DNA of 24,759 nt from JBEICQ01 sp046297395 (lineage in GTDB: Bacteria > Bacteroidota > Bacteroidia > UBA4408): positions 1 through 24,759 of the forward strand of contig JBKCNM010000008.1 in the NCBI GenBank assembly GCA_046297395.1, written 5' to 3'. Both the position numbers and the translations under genes were made by a program. Shown here in pieces: positions 7,884-16,322 of this stretch. Position 1 is the first letter of the stretch; each line of letters begins with the position of its first letter. The notes beneath the pieces were generated by a model. That model was not told where the DNA came from. It was given only the letters and a program-made list of their open reading frames with translations, and ran no database searches.

Positions 7884-8183
7884 TTTCCATCAATTGACAG
7901 TTACAAGTCATCATCACGCCATTTTAGACATCATTTCCGTTTGTAATTCTTTGAAGTATAATGGATTTGCTTTTACCTGTATTTTTGAACTGATTAGGTA
8001 AGAACACATTCAATTTTCTATGCAAGTAGATTCGATTTTCAAAATATCAGTCAAATCAAGTCCATTGGCTCTTCATGATGAAAATTCAAAAGGTCAACAC
8101 ATCCCATACCAACAATTTAAATGAAAGAATAAAATAGCCTTCCCCTGTATTAAACCTTCCTTTGTCTAAACAGTCCCATACAT
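7884..8183. other. Intergenic stretch, no firm feature
   Basis: 300 bases with no convincing gene. A 31-codon ATG frame on the - strand (7914-8009), whose second half reads NPLYFKELQTEMMSK, has a helix-like look and may be a remnant. A one-mismatch -7 element, TTCCTTTG at 8157-8164, lies 19 bases before the esterase ATG. Confidence 0.4.
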
Positions 8184-9341
8184 ATGAAAATGAAAAATAT
8201 CCTCACCCTCCTTTGTTTATTACCTTTTACTTCCGGCTTTGGTCAAAACATCTACGACAGTATGTATGTTGGAAACCGCTGGCGTACCTTTATGACGCAT
8301 CTGCCAACAGGCTACAATTCCAATACCATTTATCCTCTGATTCTTGGCTTTCATGGCGGTCAGCAGGCAGCTACAAGTGCTCAAGGTTGGAGTGTTTTTG
8401 CCTATCAAAGCAAGCTTTCTGAAAAATCAGACAGTGCAGGATTCATTGTTGTTTATCCTGAAGGAGTGGTGATTAACCAAAATCGTTCATGGAATGCCGG
8501 CGATTGTTGTCCACCAGCCATGAATCAGCAGGTGGACGATGTGGGGTTCATCAATCAATTATTAGACTCTCTTTTTTCTCATTATTCGATAGACAGCACG
8601 CGCGTATACGCAACAGGTTCTTCAAACGGTGGTATGCTTTGTTACAGATTGGCTTGTGAACTGAGTCACCGTTTTGCAGCCATCGCCCCCAATGCTTGTT
8701 CGCAGATGTATAGTCCGTGCAATCCCCAAAACAAAATCCCAATCATTAGTTTTCATTCTCAAGTAGATCCCATAGTATCATATGTTGGCGGCATGGGAGG
8801 TGCACCACCACTAACAAATATTCAATTCCCCTCACAGGATAGTATTCTCCAGTTCTGGTCACAAAGAAACAATTGTCAAACCAGAGATACCATCATCAAT
8901 GGCAATGGCATGAACTATACCTATATAAACATACATAACTGTGCATGCCAAACAGAGATTCATCATTATGCTACTTCAGATGGGAGTCACAGCTGGCCTG
9001 GGGGAAATCCAAACAACAATCCTGTATCCATGCAATTAAGCGCGACATACTTGTTATGGGAATTCTTCCAGAATTACACTTTGGGATGTATAAATACGAG
9101 CCTTAATCCCATAGATCAATTAAATAAACTGTTTGTTTATCCCAACCCTGCCAATGCTAAAATTGAAATTAAAAATGTAAAAGCTGAAAAGTCCTTTGCT
9201 GTATTCAACACGATGGGTCAAACTGTATTGTCAGGGACAATCGCTAATGAAATTGATATAGCAAGACTTCCCAAGGGCGTTTACTATCTGAGAATAACAA
9301 ATGAAAACGCATCCCATGTAGCGAGATTTATAAAAGAATAA
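8184..9341 (+). CDS. Secreted PHB-depolymerase-type esterase with T9SS sorting domain
   Basis: 385 residues. The signal peptide ends at about residue 20 (SGFG|Q). The body is the alpha/beta-hydrolase fold of the LpqC/PHB depolymerase group, which includes feruloyl and acetylxylan esterases. It shows the oxyanion HGG at 57-59, the YPEG strand at 91-94, nucleophile Ser147 in GSSNGGM, Asp195 in HSQVDPIV and His269 in DGSHSWPGG. Paired cysteines (108/109, 153/158, 172/179, 253/255) suggest disulfides in the exported protein. A T9SS type A domain runs from YPNP at 319 to the end. It is therefore an extracellular or surface esterase; whether the substrate is polyester or plant feruloyl ester cannot be told. 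The ATG at 8184 is chosen because it gives a normal signal peptide; Met3 is an alternative start. Confidence 0.9.
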   Translation: MKMKNILTLLCLLPFTSGFGQNIYDSMYVGNRWRTFMTHLPTGYNSNTIYPLILGFHGGQQAATSAQGWSVFAYQSKLSEKSDSAGFIVVYPEGVVINQNRSWNAGDCCPPAMNQQVDDVGFINQLLDSLFSHYSIDSTRVYATGSSNGGMLCYRLACELSHRFAAIAPNACSQMYSPCNPQNKIPIISFHSQVDPIVSYVGGMGGAPPLTNIQFPSQDSILQFWSQRNNCQTRDTIINGNGMNYTYINIHNCACQTEIHHYATSDGSHSWPGGNPNNNPVSMQLSATYLLWEFFQNYTLGCINTSLNPIDQLNKLFVYPNPANAKIEIKNVKAEKSFAVFNTMGQTVLSGTIANEIDIARLPKGVYYLRITNENASHVARFIKE

Positions 9342-9472
9342 TCTAGTTTGATGCACCATGTAAAGGTTGCCTTCCTAAGTCCAAAGGGAAAAGCATCAGA
9401 AAGTATTATATTTATGATCCTTGACGAGATTTGGATGCTATTACAGTTTTACCCTTTGCGCCAATTAAAATC

Positions 9473-10030
9473 ATGAATGAAACCCTACACCAAGCAGATG
9501 ATTTAAAAAATTGGAGACTTGCCGGACTATTTGCTTTAAGCGTACTAGGATTTCTGCTGCATTACATATTTACATGGACCCAAGAATCAAGGGTTCTTGG
9601 TTTTTTTGTTCCTGTAAATGAAAGTGTATGGGAACACTTAAAATTAGGGTACCTGTCGCTTGTATTGTTTTCTGTTCCGGAGTATTTCCAAATTAGAAAA
9701 ATCGTTCACAATTATTTCCTTTCGAAATTAATAGGTGTTCTTGCTCTGGAGTTAAGTATTCTTCTGATTTTTTATGCTTATTCACCAATCATCGGAAAAA
9801 GTATTTTTTACATAGATATTCTCTCCTATATCCTGGGCGTAATTGCATGTCAATATTTGAGCTATGCGCTCTTCCGGTATAAACCTCTTTCCGGAAATCT
9901 AAACAGACTTAGCCTTGTGGCTTTTATTGCCATTGGAATTTTTTTTGGAATAAGCACCTACCATCCTCCGCATGCTGACATATTTATGGATCATCGCACC
10001 AAAACATTTGGCATCCATAAAGAAAAATAA
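9473..10030 (+). CDS. DUF6512-like membrane protein
   Basis: 185 residues from the ATG at 9473. About five hydrophobic segments occur: 17-33, 58-68, 82-101, 112-134 and 146-161. The stretch FFVPVNESVWEHLKL at 44-58 and the end ISTYHPPHADIFMD...TFGIH are, as I recall, the signatures of the DUF6512 family, an inner-membrane family of unknown function. The frame is open upstream to a TTG at 9431, but that would put a TTACCCTTTG promoter-like stretch (9450-9459) inside the gene, and the extra 14 residues are not family-like. It follows the esterase gene by 131 bases and is probably transcribed separately. Confidence 0.75.
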   Translation: MNETLHQADDLKNWRLAGLFALSVLGFLLHYIFTWTQESRVLGFFVPVNESVWEHLKLGYLSLVLFSVPEYFQIRKIVHNYFLSKLIGVLALELSILLIFYAYSPIIGKSIFYIDILSYILGVIACQYLSYALFRYKPLSGNLNRLSLVAFIAIGIFFGISTYHPPHADIFMDHRTKTFGIHKEK

Positions 10031-10114
10031 TAAGTCTCAACAATGGAATCACAGGTGACTTTTATTCGCAAGTATTATCGGTGATGAATAATTGTCTACA
10101 TTTATTCCAATTCA

Positions 10115-10858
10115 ATGATTCTTATGAGAAAACCGTTTTTGCTTTTGTTGGTCCTCTGTGCTTTTATCACCTGTAAAAAAAGAAACGAAGACATTCCTGA
10201 ACCTGCAAGCAAAGCAGCTATTTCGGGCTCCGTAAACCTCTATGATGAAGCCACCTTGCCATTAAGCAATTCCGACATGAAAGTGAGCGTGCTTGGCACC
10301 ACACCTTTGATTTCCGTTTCTACCGATGCAAGCGGAAAATATCTGTTGCCATCCGTTCCTTTTGGAACATACACGCTGGTGTACGAAAAAACAGGCTATG
10401 GTACTTATCTGAAACCGGGCGTTGTACATGCTACCGATGGCTCACCTACCATTCTTACCAATACCCCATCACTTGGCAAAAAATCTACAACCACCATCAC
10501 CAATCTAACAATTTCGCAAAATGCTTCCACTATTCTTGTAAATGCCAGCACCAATCCTGCGGGTTCTATGGGTAATACGAGGTATATCCGTTATTTTTTA
10601 TCTGCATCATCTGCTGTGAGCAAAGACAACTACAGCTATGCCTCAGCCGGATTGGTTTCACGAATCAATCCTTACGAGATTACGCTTACACCAGGGATCC
10701 TGAGCACTGCAGGTTTTGCGAGCGGACAAACAGTGTATATAAAAGTATATGGTGATGCTTTTTGGAGCAATGAATACCAGGATTCTTCTACCGGAAAAAA
10801 AGTGTTTCCTAATGTAAATGAGAGCGCTGCAAGTGCGGTTTCATTCATCGTTCCATAA
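10115..10858 (+). CDS. Lipoprotein with carboxypeptidase-regulatory-like domain
   Basis: 247 residues. The N-terminus is RK plus a Leu-rich stretch, then FITC with Cys20 followed by KKRNED, a Bacteroidota-style lipobox. Residues about 33-100 form a CarboxypepD-regulatory/CNA-B-like beta sandwich (AAISGSVNLYD, STDASGKYLLPSVPFGTYTLVYEKTGY). The rest (about 115-247) is a Ser/Thr/Asn-rich fibronectin-like beta domain (TILVNASTNPAG, VYIKVYGDAFWSNEY, AASAVSFIVP). It is probably surface or periplasmic; function unknown. The ATG at 10115 is used, and an ATG three codons on would serve equally. TACATTTA at 10097-10104 is one base off the -7 consensus. Confidence 0.8.
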   Translation: MILMRKPFLLLLVLCAFITCKKRNEDIPEPASKAAISGSVNLYDEATLPLSNSDMKVSVLGTTPLISVSTDASGKYLLPSVPFGTYTLVYEKTGYGTYLKPGVVHATDGSPTILTNTPSLGKKSTTTITNLTISQNASTILVNASTNPAGSMGNTRYIRYFLSASSAVSKDNYSYASAGLVSRINPYEITLTPGILSTAGFASGQTVYIKVYGDAFWSNEYQDSSTGKKVFPNVNESAASAVSFIVP

Positions 10859-11231
10859 GGTCATTTAATAAACAAAAAAAGGACAGCCCATCATCTAAGA
10901 GATATACGCTTAGCAAAATGATCTGCAAAAAATATTTTGAAAAAAAAGATTGAGAATTTCCATTTAGCAAAATTTTGAACACTATTTTACAATCATTATC
11001 GTTATTTATAATGATAAAAATCAAGGAAAAACATCTCCTTCCATACAAAATACTTTTGAATTTGTATTGCTGCCATTCGCAATTATTAGATCATCTCGCA
11101 AACGAAATGTTCTGATAAATTGGGTTTGAAATCGAAAACTGGCAAAAGGAAAAAGAAGGATGTAACAAAAACAACTTCTTTCTCTTTTGGTATGTATTGC
11201 ATACATGAAAGGATTGTTACAAATTTGTATC
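10859..11231. other. Intergenic region without firm features
   Basis: AT-rich, 373 bases. Open frames on both strands here are short and Lys/Ile/Phe-rich and look accidental. The in-frame TTG at 11187 and ATG at 11205 belong to the upstream extension of the DsbA-like gene. No promoter consensus or terminator hairpin is seen. Confidence 0.45.
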
Positions 11232-12272
11232 ATGACAGGAAGATGGTTCATTATAAGCGGCAGGCAATTACATTTAAAAAACATAATGATTGCTGCCTTT
11301 ATTATTATGAGTCAAACTTACTGTTACGCGCAAAACAAAAAGAAGGTGAAGAAAACAGTAAATCCAATGTTATGCAAACCGGAAAGAGGTTTTTGTGAAT
11401 TACCCATTCACAAGGAAAATCATCCTGATGGCGGTGAACTCAAGCCGAAAGAGAAGACCGTAAAACTCATTTACTTTACCGATCCCATTTGTTCTTCATG
11501 CTGGGGAATTGAGGCGCAGCTGCGCAAATTAAACCTGGAATATGGTACCAACTACACGATTGAATACAGGATGGGCGGCTTGCTTCCGGATTGGAATTAC
11601 AATGTAGGCGGTATCAGTAAACCCTCCGATGTTGCAACACATTGGGAGCAGGCAGCCGCTTATTACGACATGCCAATAGATGGTGATGTTTGGCTGGAAG
11701 ATCCCCTGCATTCTTCTTATCCACCCTCTATAGCATGCAAGGCAGCACAAATGCAGGACAGTGAAAAATCGATTAAGTTTTTGCGTGAAATAAGAGAGAT
11801 GGTTTTCCTCCGAAAAAAAAATATCACCAAATGGGAGCACCTGGAGCATGCAGCAAAAAATGCCGGTCTTGACATTGGGCAATTCAAAACTGATTACAAT
11901 GAAAAAGCCGGGGCACTTTTTGAGGAAGATTTAAAATTAACAAGGTCATTGGGTGTGAATGGATTTCCTACCCTGATTTTTACAAATGCCATGGGAAATA
12001 AAGAACAGGTATATGGATCAGCACCTTATCAAACTTTTGAAAATGCCTTGCTCAAAGTTTTTCCTGCGGCTTCCAAAACCAATTACGATAAAAGCTGGAA
12101 GGCATTGTTCAACAAGTATCATTCGCTTACAACAAAAGAGTTTGCTGTCCTGAGCGAAACATCCCGAAATGAAAGTGAAAAACTCCTCAACAAGCTAACA
12201 GCTGAGGGTCATCTTACAAAAACAACATACGGCAAAGGTGCCCTCTGGACAGTAACCAAACCAACACATTGA
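11232..12272 (+). CDS. Exported DsbA-family (SpxH/FrnE-like) thioredoxin-fold protein
   Basis: 346 residues from ATG 11232. A signal-type hydrophobic segment ends at CYA|Q (residues 33/34). A Cys-x6-Cys pair (CKPERGFC, 48-55) precedes a DsbA_5/SpxH-like domain at about 78-260: FTDPICSSCWG with the active-site pair Cys87/Cys90, RMGGLLPDW, VWLEDPLHSSYPPSIACKAAQ, and cis-Pro loop GVNGFPTLIF. A C-terminal segment at about 275-346 (LTTKEFAVLSETSRNESEKLLNKLTAEGHL) looks like a small winged-helix or helical domain. It is likely a periplasmic thiol-disulfide protein. Starts at 11205 (adds nine residues) or 11286 (lacks a basic signal start) are possible. TTG 11187 is unlikely. Confidence 0.8.
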   Translation: MTGRWFIISGRQLHLKNIMIAAFIIMSQTYCYAQNKKKVKKTVNPMLCKPERGFCELPIHKENHPDGGELKPKEKTVKLIYFTDPICSSCWGIEAQLRKLNLEYGTNYTIEYRMGGLLPDWNYNVGGISKPSDVATHWEQAAAYYDMPIDGDVWLEDPLHSSYPPSIACKAAQMQDSEKSIKFLREIREMVFLRKKNITKWEHLEHAAKNAGLDIGQFKTDYNEKAGALFEEDLKLTRSLGVNGFPTLIFTNAMGNKEQVYGSAPYQTFENALLKVFPAASKTNYDKSWKALFNKYHSLTTKEFAVLSETSRNESEKLLNKLTAEGHLTKTTYGKGALWTVTKPTH

Positions 12273-12399
12273 CCTAAACAATGACCTCGTAAAATTCCTT
12301 GCCAAATAAGATTTAAAAAAACTCTTTTTGCACACCTGATTTTTCTTAAGATACATAATTAGGTTGATATATAGATGGCGGGACAATGCTCCGGATCAT

Positions 12400-12432
12400 A
12401 AAAAAACCCTGCCATGTTTTTCACAGGCAGGG
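12400..12432 (-). terminator. Rho-independent terminator of katG
   Basis: On the - strand CCCTGCC (12432-12426) pairs with GGCAGGG (12413-12407) around a 12-base loop, followed at once by a run of seven T. It lies 28 bases past the katG stop at 12461. The + strand has no T run, so it works mainly for katG. Confidence 0.8.
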
Positions 12433-12460
12433 CTCAAATGAAGTATTGTATTTACGAAGA

Positions 12461-14659
12461 TCAGTGGTGCAGATCAAAACGATCAAGTTCCATCACTTTG
12501 GTCCATGCAGCAACAAAGTCATGCATAAACTTATCTGTGGCATCTGCTGAAGCATATACTTCCGCGAGGGCACGCAACTCGGAGTTTGAACCGAAGATTA
12601 GATCAGCCCTTGTGGCTGTCCACTTTGCTTTTCCGCTGGAGCGGTCGTGTCCGGCAAACACTTCGCTATGGTTGTCAATGGGTTTCCATACAGTGTCCAT
12701 GTCGAGCAGGTGCACGAAAAAGTCATTGCTCAGCGTATCTTTTTTATGTGTAAATACGCCATGCATACTCTCATCGTAATTTGCATTTAGTGCCCTCAGC
12801 CCTCCGATCAGCACGGTCATTTCAGGCGCTGAGAGAGAGAGCAGCTGAGCTTTGTCGATAAGCAAATCTTCCGTGGAGATGGTGTATTTTCCTTTTGTAT
12901 AATTTCTGAAACCATCGGCAATGGGTTCAAGCACACCGAAAGATTCCACATCGGTTTGTTCCTGTGTGGCATCTGTGCGTCCGGCACGGAATGGAACACT
13001 GATAGGATGGCCCGCATTGGCAGTTGCTTTTTCAATAGCTGCACAACCTCCAAGAACAATTACATCAGCCATGGAAACTTTTTTTCCGCCCTGCTGAGAT
13101 GCATTGAATGTGGTTTGAATTTTTTCGAGTGCATCGAGCACCTTGCCCAAACGAGCAGGATTGTTGGCCTTCCAATAGCGTTGTGGTGCCAGTCGGATGC
13201 GTGCTCCGTTGGCTCCTCCCCTTTTATCTGACTGGCGGAATGTGCTGGCGGAAGCCCATGCAGTGAACACGAGGTCAGACACAGAAAGTCCGGAAGCGAG
13301 GATGGAGTTTTTTAAGGAAGTAATGTCATTCGCTTCGAGCGGTTTTGCGGTATTGGCAGGAAGTGGATCTTGCCATATGAGTTCTTCGGCAGGTACTTCA
13401 GGTCCGAGATACAGGGACTTGGGGCCCATGTCGCGGTGTGTGAGTTTAAACCATGCGCGCGCGAAGGCATCTGCAAAAGCATCCGGGTGTTGAAGAAAAC
13501 GACGAGAAATTTTTTCGTAGGAGGGATCGAACCTGAGGGCTAAATCCGTGGTGAGCATCATGGGTATATGCTTGATGGAAGAATCGTGTGCATCCGGAAT
13601 ATTGGCGGGTGCATTTTTTGCTTTCCATTGTTTTGATCCTGCGGGGCTTGTGGTAAGTTCCCACTCATAAGCGAAGAGATTCTCAAAAAAGTTGTTGCTC
13701 CATTTGGTGGGTGTGGTTGTCCACACAAGTTCAGGACCACCGGTAACGGTATCTTTGCCTTTTCCTGAGCCATTGCTGCTAATCCATCCTATGCCCTGGT
13801 TTTCGATGGCGGAACCTTCGGGTTCAGGACCCAGTTTTGAGGGATCTCCTGCACCGTGTGATTTTCCGAAAGTATGTCCACCTGCAATAAGGGCCCCAGT
13901 TTCTTCATCATTCATGGCCATGCGCGCAAATGTTTCGCGGATGTCTTTGGCCGCTGCAATAGGATCGGGATTCCCCTCGGGACCTTCGGGGTTTACATAA
14001 ATCAAGCCCATCTGCACAGCTGCCAGGGGTTGCTCCAGGTCTCGCTCACCGGAATATCTTTTGTTGCCTGCAAGCCAGTTGGTTTCCCTGCCCCAGTAAA
14101 TATCTTCAGCCGGTTCCCATACATCATCACGGCCCCCACCAAAGCCAAAAGTTTTAAAGCCCATGGATTCCAATGCTACATTGCCAACCAAAATCATCAG
14201 GTCGGCCCAAGATATTTGTTGCCCGTATTTTTGTTTGATGGGCCACAAGAGCCTGCGTGCTTTGTCGAGGTTGGTGTTGTCGGGCCAGCTGTTGAGGGGT
14301 GCAAAACGCTGCAAACCTTGGGAAGCACCGCCCCTTCCGTCGGAAGTACGGTATGTACCGGCAGCATGCCAGGCCAAACGAATAAAGAAGGGACCATAGT
14401 GACCAAAATCAGCAGGCCACCAATCTTTGGAGTCTGTCATCAGGGCATGCAAATGTTTTTTTAGTCCCTCATAATCGAGGTTTTCAAAAGCTGTGCGGTA
14501 GTTGAAATCTTTTGCAAGCGGAGTGTTAGATTTTCCGTGCAGGCGAAGTGTATTCAGCCTCAAACTGTTGGGCCACCAATCGTGGTTTCTGGTTCCTGCT
14601 GCCGGCCGCTGCTCGTGCATCACGGGGCATTTACCGGCACTTGATTCTTTATTTTCCAT
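12461..14659 (-). CDS. katG: Catalase-peroxidase KatG
   Basis: 732 residues, full length for a bifunctional haem catalase-peroxidase, which breaks down hydrogen peroxide. The distal site is RLAWHAAGTYR with Arg94, Trp97 and His98. The crosslink Trp97-Tyr221-Met247 needed for catalase activity is present (GLIYVNPEG; RMAMNDEETGALIAGGHTFGKSHG), and His262 is the proximal haem ligand. The second, haem-free half is complete to the ELDRFDLHH end. There is no signal peptide, so it is probably cytosolic. The start at 14659 precedes the conserved KCPVMHEQRPAAG N-terminus. Upstream, 14660-14879 holds a weak -7-like TTAATTTG (14706-14699, - strand). No OxyR or PerR box is recognised. The aldehyde dehydrogenase gene diverges from it. 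Confidence 0.97.
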   Translation of the reverse strand: MENKESSAGKCPVMHEQRPAAGTRNHDWWPNSLRLNTLRLHGKSNTPLAKDFNYRTAFENLDYEGLKKHLHALMTDSKDWWPADFGHYGPFFIRLAWHAAGTYRTSDGRGGASQGLQRFAPLNSWPDNTNLDKARRLLWPIKQKYGQQISWADLMILVGNVALESMGFKTFGFGGGRDDVWEPAEDIYWGRETNWLAGNKRYSGERDLEQPLAAVQMGLIYVNPEGPEGNPDPIAAAKDIRETFARMAMNDEETGALIAGGHTFGKSHGAGDPSKLGPEPEGSAIENQGIGWISSNGSGKGKDTVTGGPELVWTTTPTKWSNNFFENLFAYEWELTTSPAGSKQWKAKNAPANIPDAHDSSIKHIPMMLTTDLALRFDPSYEKISRRFLQHPDAFADAFARAWFKLTHRDMGPKSLYLGPEVPAEELIWQDPLPANTAKPLEANDITSLKNSILASGLSVSDLVFTAWASASTFRQSDKRGGANGARIRLAPQRYWKANNPARLGKVLDALEKIQTTFNASQQGGKKVSMADVIVLGGCAAIEKATANAGHPISVPFRAGRTDATQEQTDVESFGVLEPIADGFRNYTKGKYTISTEDLLIDKAQLLSLSAPEMTVLIGGLRALNANYDESMHGVFTHKKDTLSNDFFVHLLDMDTVWKPIDNHSEVFAGHDRSSGKAKWTATRADLIFGSNSELRALAEVYASADATDKFMHDFVAAWTKVMELDRFDLHH

Positions 14660-14862
14660 ATCTCATGAATGTGTTTTTTTGGTTTTTAAAAGTGGGTGCA
14701 AATTAAGAGAAAAACATGGTTCAAGAAGGTCCTTAAGCCAATGCCCTTTGCTTTCACTTTGTTAAAAGAAACGAATGAATGCAGGTTTTGTTCTATCACC
14801 TGTTTTTTTAATAGAATGATTTCATGATCCTTTAAATACATGCAGATTGACTGAGCAAAAAA

Positions 14863-14870
14863 TATCTTTG
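14863..14870 (+). promoter_or_regulatory. -7 element of the aldehyde dehydrogenase gene
   Basis: TATCTTTG matches TAnnTTTG and ends 9 bases before the ATG at 14880, so the leader would be nearly absent. This placement rules out the in-frame TTG at 14847 as the translation start. No -33 TTG is found at standard spacing. Confidence 0.5.
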
Positions 14871-14879
14871 CATCAACTT

Positions 14880-16322
14880 ATGGAGAACATTTCCAATTAC
14901 ATCGGAGGGGAACTCGTGCCGCCCATTGGCGGAGGCTACCTCAACAACATCAATCCTGCAACAGGTTTGGAGATTTGTAAAATCCCCGATTCCGGTACAG
15001 GGGATGTAGAAAAAGCATTCCTTTCTGCGAAGCAAGCATTTCCCTCCTGGTCGCAATTGCCTGCTGCCGCTCGTGCAGATTACCTTTATAAAATAGCCGA
15101 TTTGATTGACCGTGACCTGGATATGCTGGCAGAAGCAGAAAGCATAGACAATGGCAAGCCCCTCAGTCTGGCGAAGAAAGTAGATATTCCCCGAGCATCT
15201 GCCAACCTTCGTTTTTATGCAGGAGCGGTATTGCATGACCACAGTGAGTTTCACGACATGGGCAAAACAGGATTCAACTACACACTGCGCCGTCCGGTGG
15301 GTGTGGCAGCTTGCATCTCGCCTTGGAACCTGCCTTTATACTTGTTCACATGGAAAGTTGCACCTGCGCTTGCCGCAGGAAACACAGTGGTGGCCAAGCC
15401 TTCTGAGGTAACACCACTGACGGCATTCTTATTTTCGAAATTATGCATCGAAGCGGGATTGCCTCCCGGTGTTCTCAACATTGTGCATGGTACAGGCCCG
15501 GGTGCCGGCAATGCCATGGTGGAACATCCCGGTATTCCTGTGATTTCCTTTACTGGAGGCACACAAACGGGAGCACATATTGCCCGCACGGCTGCACCCA
15601 TGTTTAAAAAATTATCTCTCGAGTTGGGAGGTAAAAATCCCAACCTGATTTTTGCAGATTGCGACCTGGAAAAAGCTGTAAAAACAGCTTGTATCGCAGC
15701 CTTTACCAACCAGGGAGAAATCTGTCTTTGCGGATCGCGCATCTATGTTGAGAAAAGCATCTATGCCGCTTTTATGGAAAAATTTATTCCGGCAGTGGAG
15801 CAATTGAAGGTGGGAGCACCCGATGCTGCTGATACACGCATTGGCGCAATTGTGTCGGAGACGCACTTCAATAAAATTTTAGCTTGTATTGCACTGGCAA
15901 AATCCGAAGGCGGAACCTGCATCACCGGAGGAAACGCGGTGAAATTGCCTGCTCCACATGACAAGGGCTTTTTTATTGAACCAACAGTCATCACAGGTTT
16001 GCCACAGGCTTGCCGAACCAACCGTGAAGAAATTTTTGGACCAGTGGTAAGCGTGGGTACTTTCGAAACGGAAGAAGAAGCCATTGCACTTGCCAATGGT
16101 ACCAATTATGGTTTGGCCGCTGTGCTTTTTACCAATGACCTATCGCGTGCGCACCGCGTAGCTGCTCAGATAGATTCAGGCATTGTATGGGTAAATTGCT
16201 GGCTGCTCCGCGATTTGAGAACACCATTCGGTGGAATGAAGCAATCGGGTGTGGGAAGAGAAGGCGGGTTTGAAGCCCTGCACTTTTTTACCGAAGCAAA
16301 AAATGTTTGCATCAGCTATTGA
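14880..16322 (+). CDS. Aldehyde dehydrogenase, ALDH8 / 2-aminomuconate-semialdehyde type
   Basis: 480 residues, full-length NAD-dependent aldehyde dehydrogenase. It carries SPWNLPL with oxyanion Asn150, VAKPSE with Lys173, FTGGTQTG at 224-231 for NAD, Glu248 in LELGGKNP, and the catalytic Cys282 in NQGEICLCGSR. That CLCGSR sequence and the end VNCWLLRDLRTPFGGMKQSGVGREGG are typical of the ALDH8A1 / 2-aminomuconic- or hydroxymuconic-semialdehyde dehydrogenase branch, which acts late in tryptophan (kynurenine) or catechol breakdown. No other gene of such a pathway lies in the window, so the substrate is inferred from family alone. Its last 11 bases overlap the end of the convergent kinase gene. 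Confidence 0.9.
   Translation: MENISNYIGGELVPPIGGGYLNNINPATGLEICKIPDSGTGDVEKAFLSAKQAFPSWSQLPAAARADYLYKIADLIDRDLDMLAEAESIDNGKPLSLAKKVDIPRASANLRFYAGAVLHDHSEFHDMGKTGFNYTLRRPVGVAACISPWNLPLYLFTWKVAPALAAGNTVVAKPSEVTPLTAFLFSKLCIEAGLPPGVLNIVHGTGPGAGNAMVEHPGIPVISFTGGTQTGAHIARTAAPMFKKLSLELGGKNPNLIFADCDLEKAVKTACIAAFTNQGEICLCGSRIYVEKSIYAAFMEKFIPAVEQLKVGAPDAADTRIGAIVSETHFNKILACIALAKSEGGTCITGGNAVKLPAPHDKGFFIEPTVITGLPQACRTNREEIFGPVVSVGTFETEEEAIALANGTNYGLAAVLFTNDLSRAHRVAAQIDSGIVWVNCWLLRDLRTPFGGMKQSGVGREGGFEALHFFTEAKNVCISY

Noticed and set aside
13874..14464. 196-codon + strand frame, with other frames across 12414-14765
   Set aside because: All are antisense to katG, which is complete and unmistakable.
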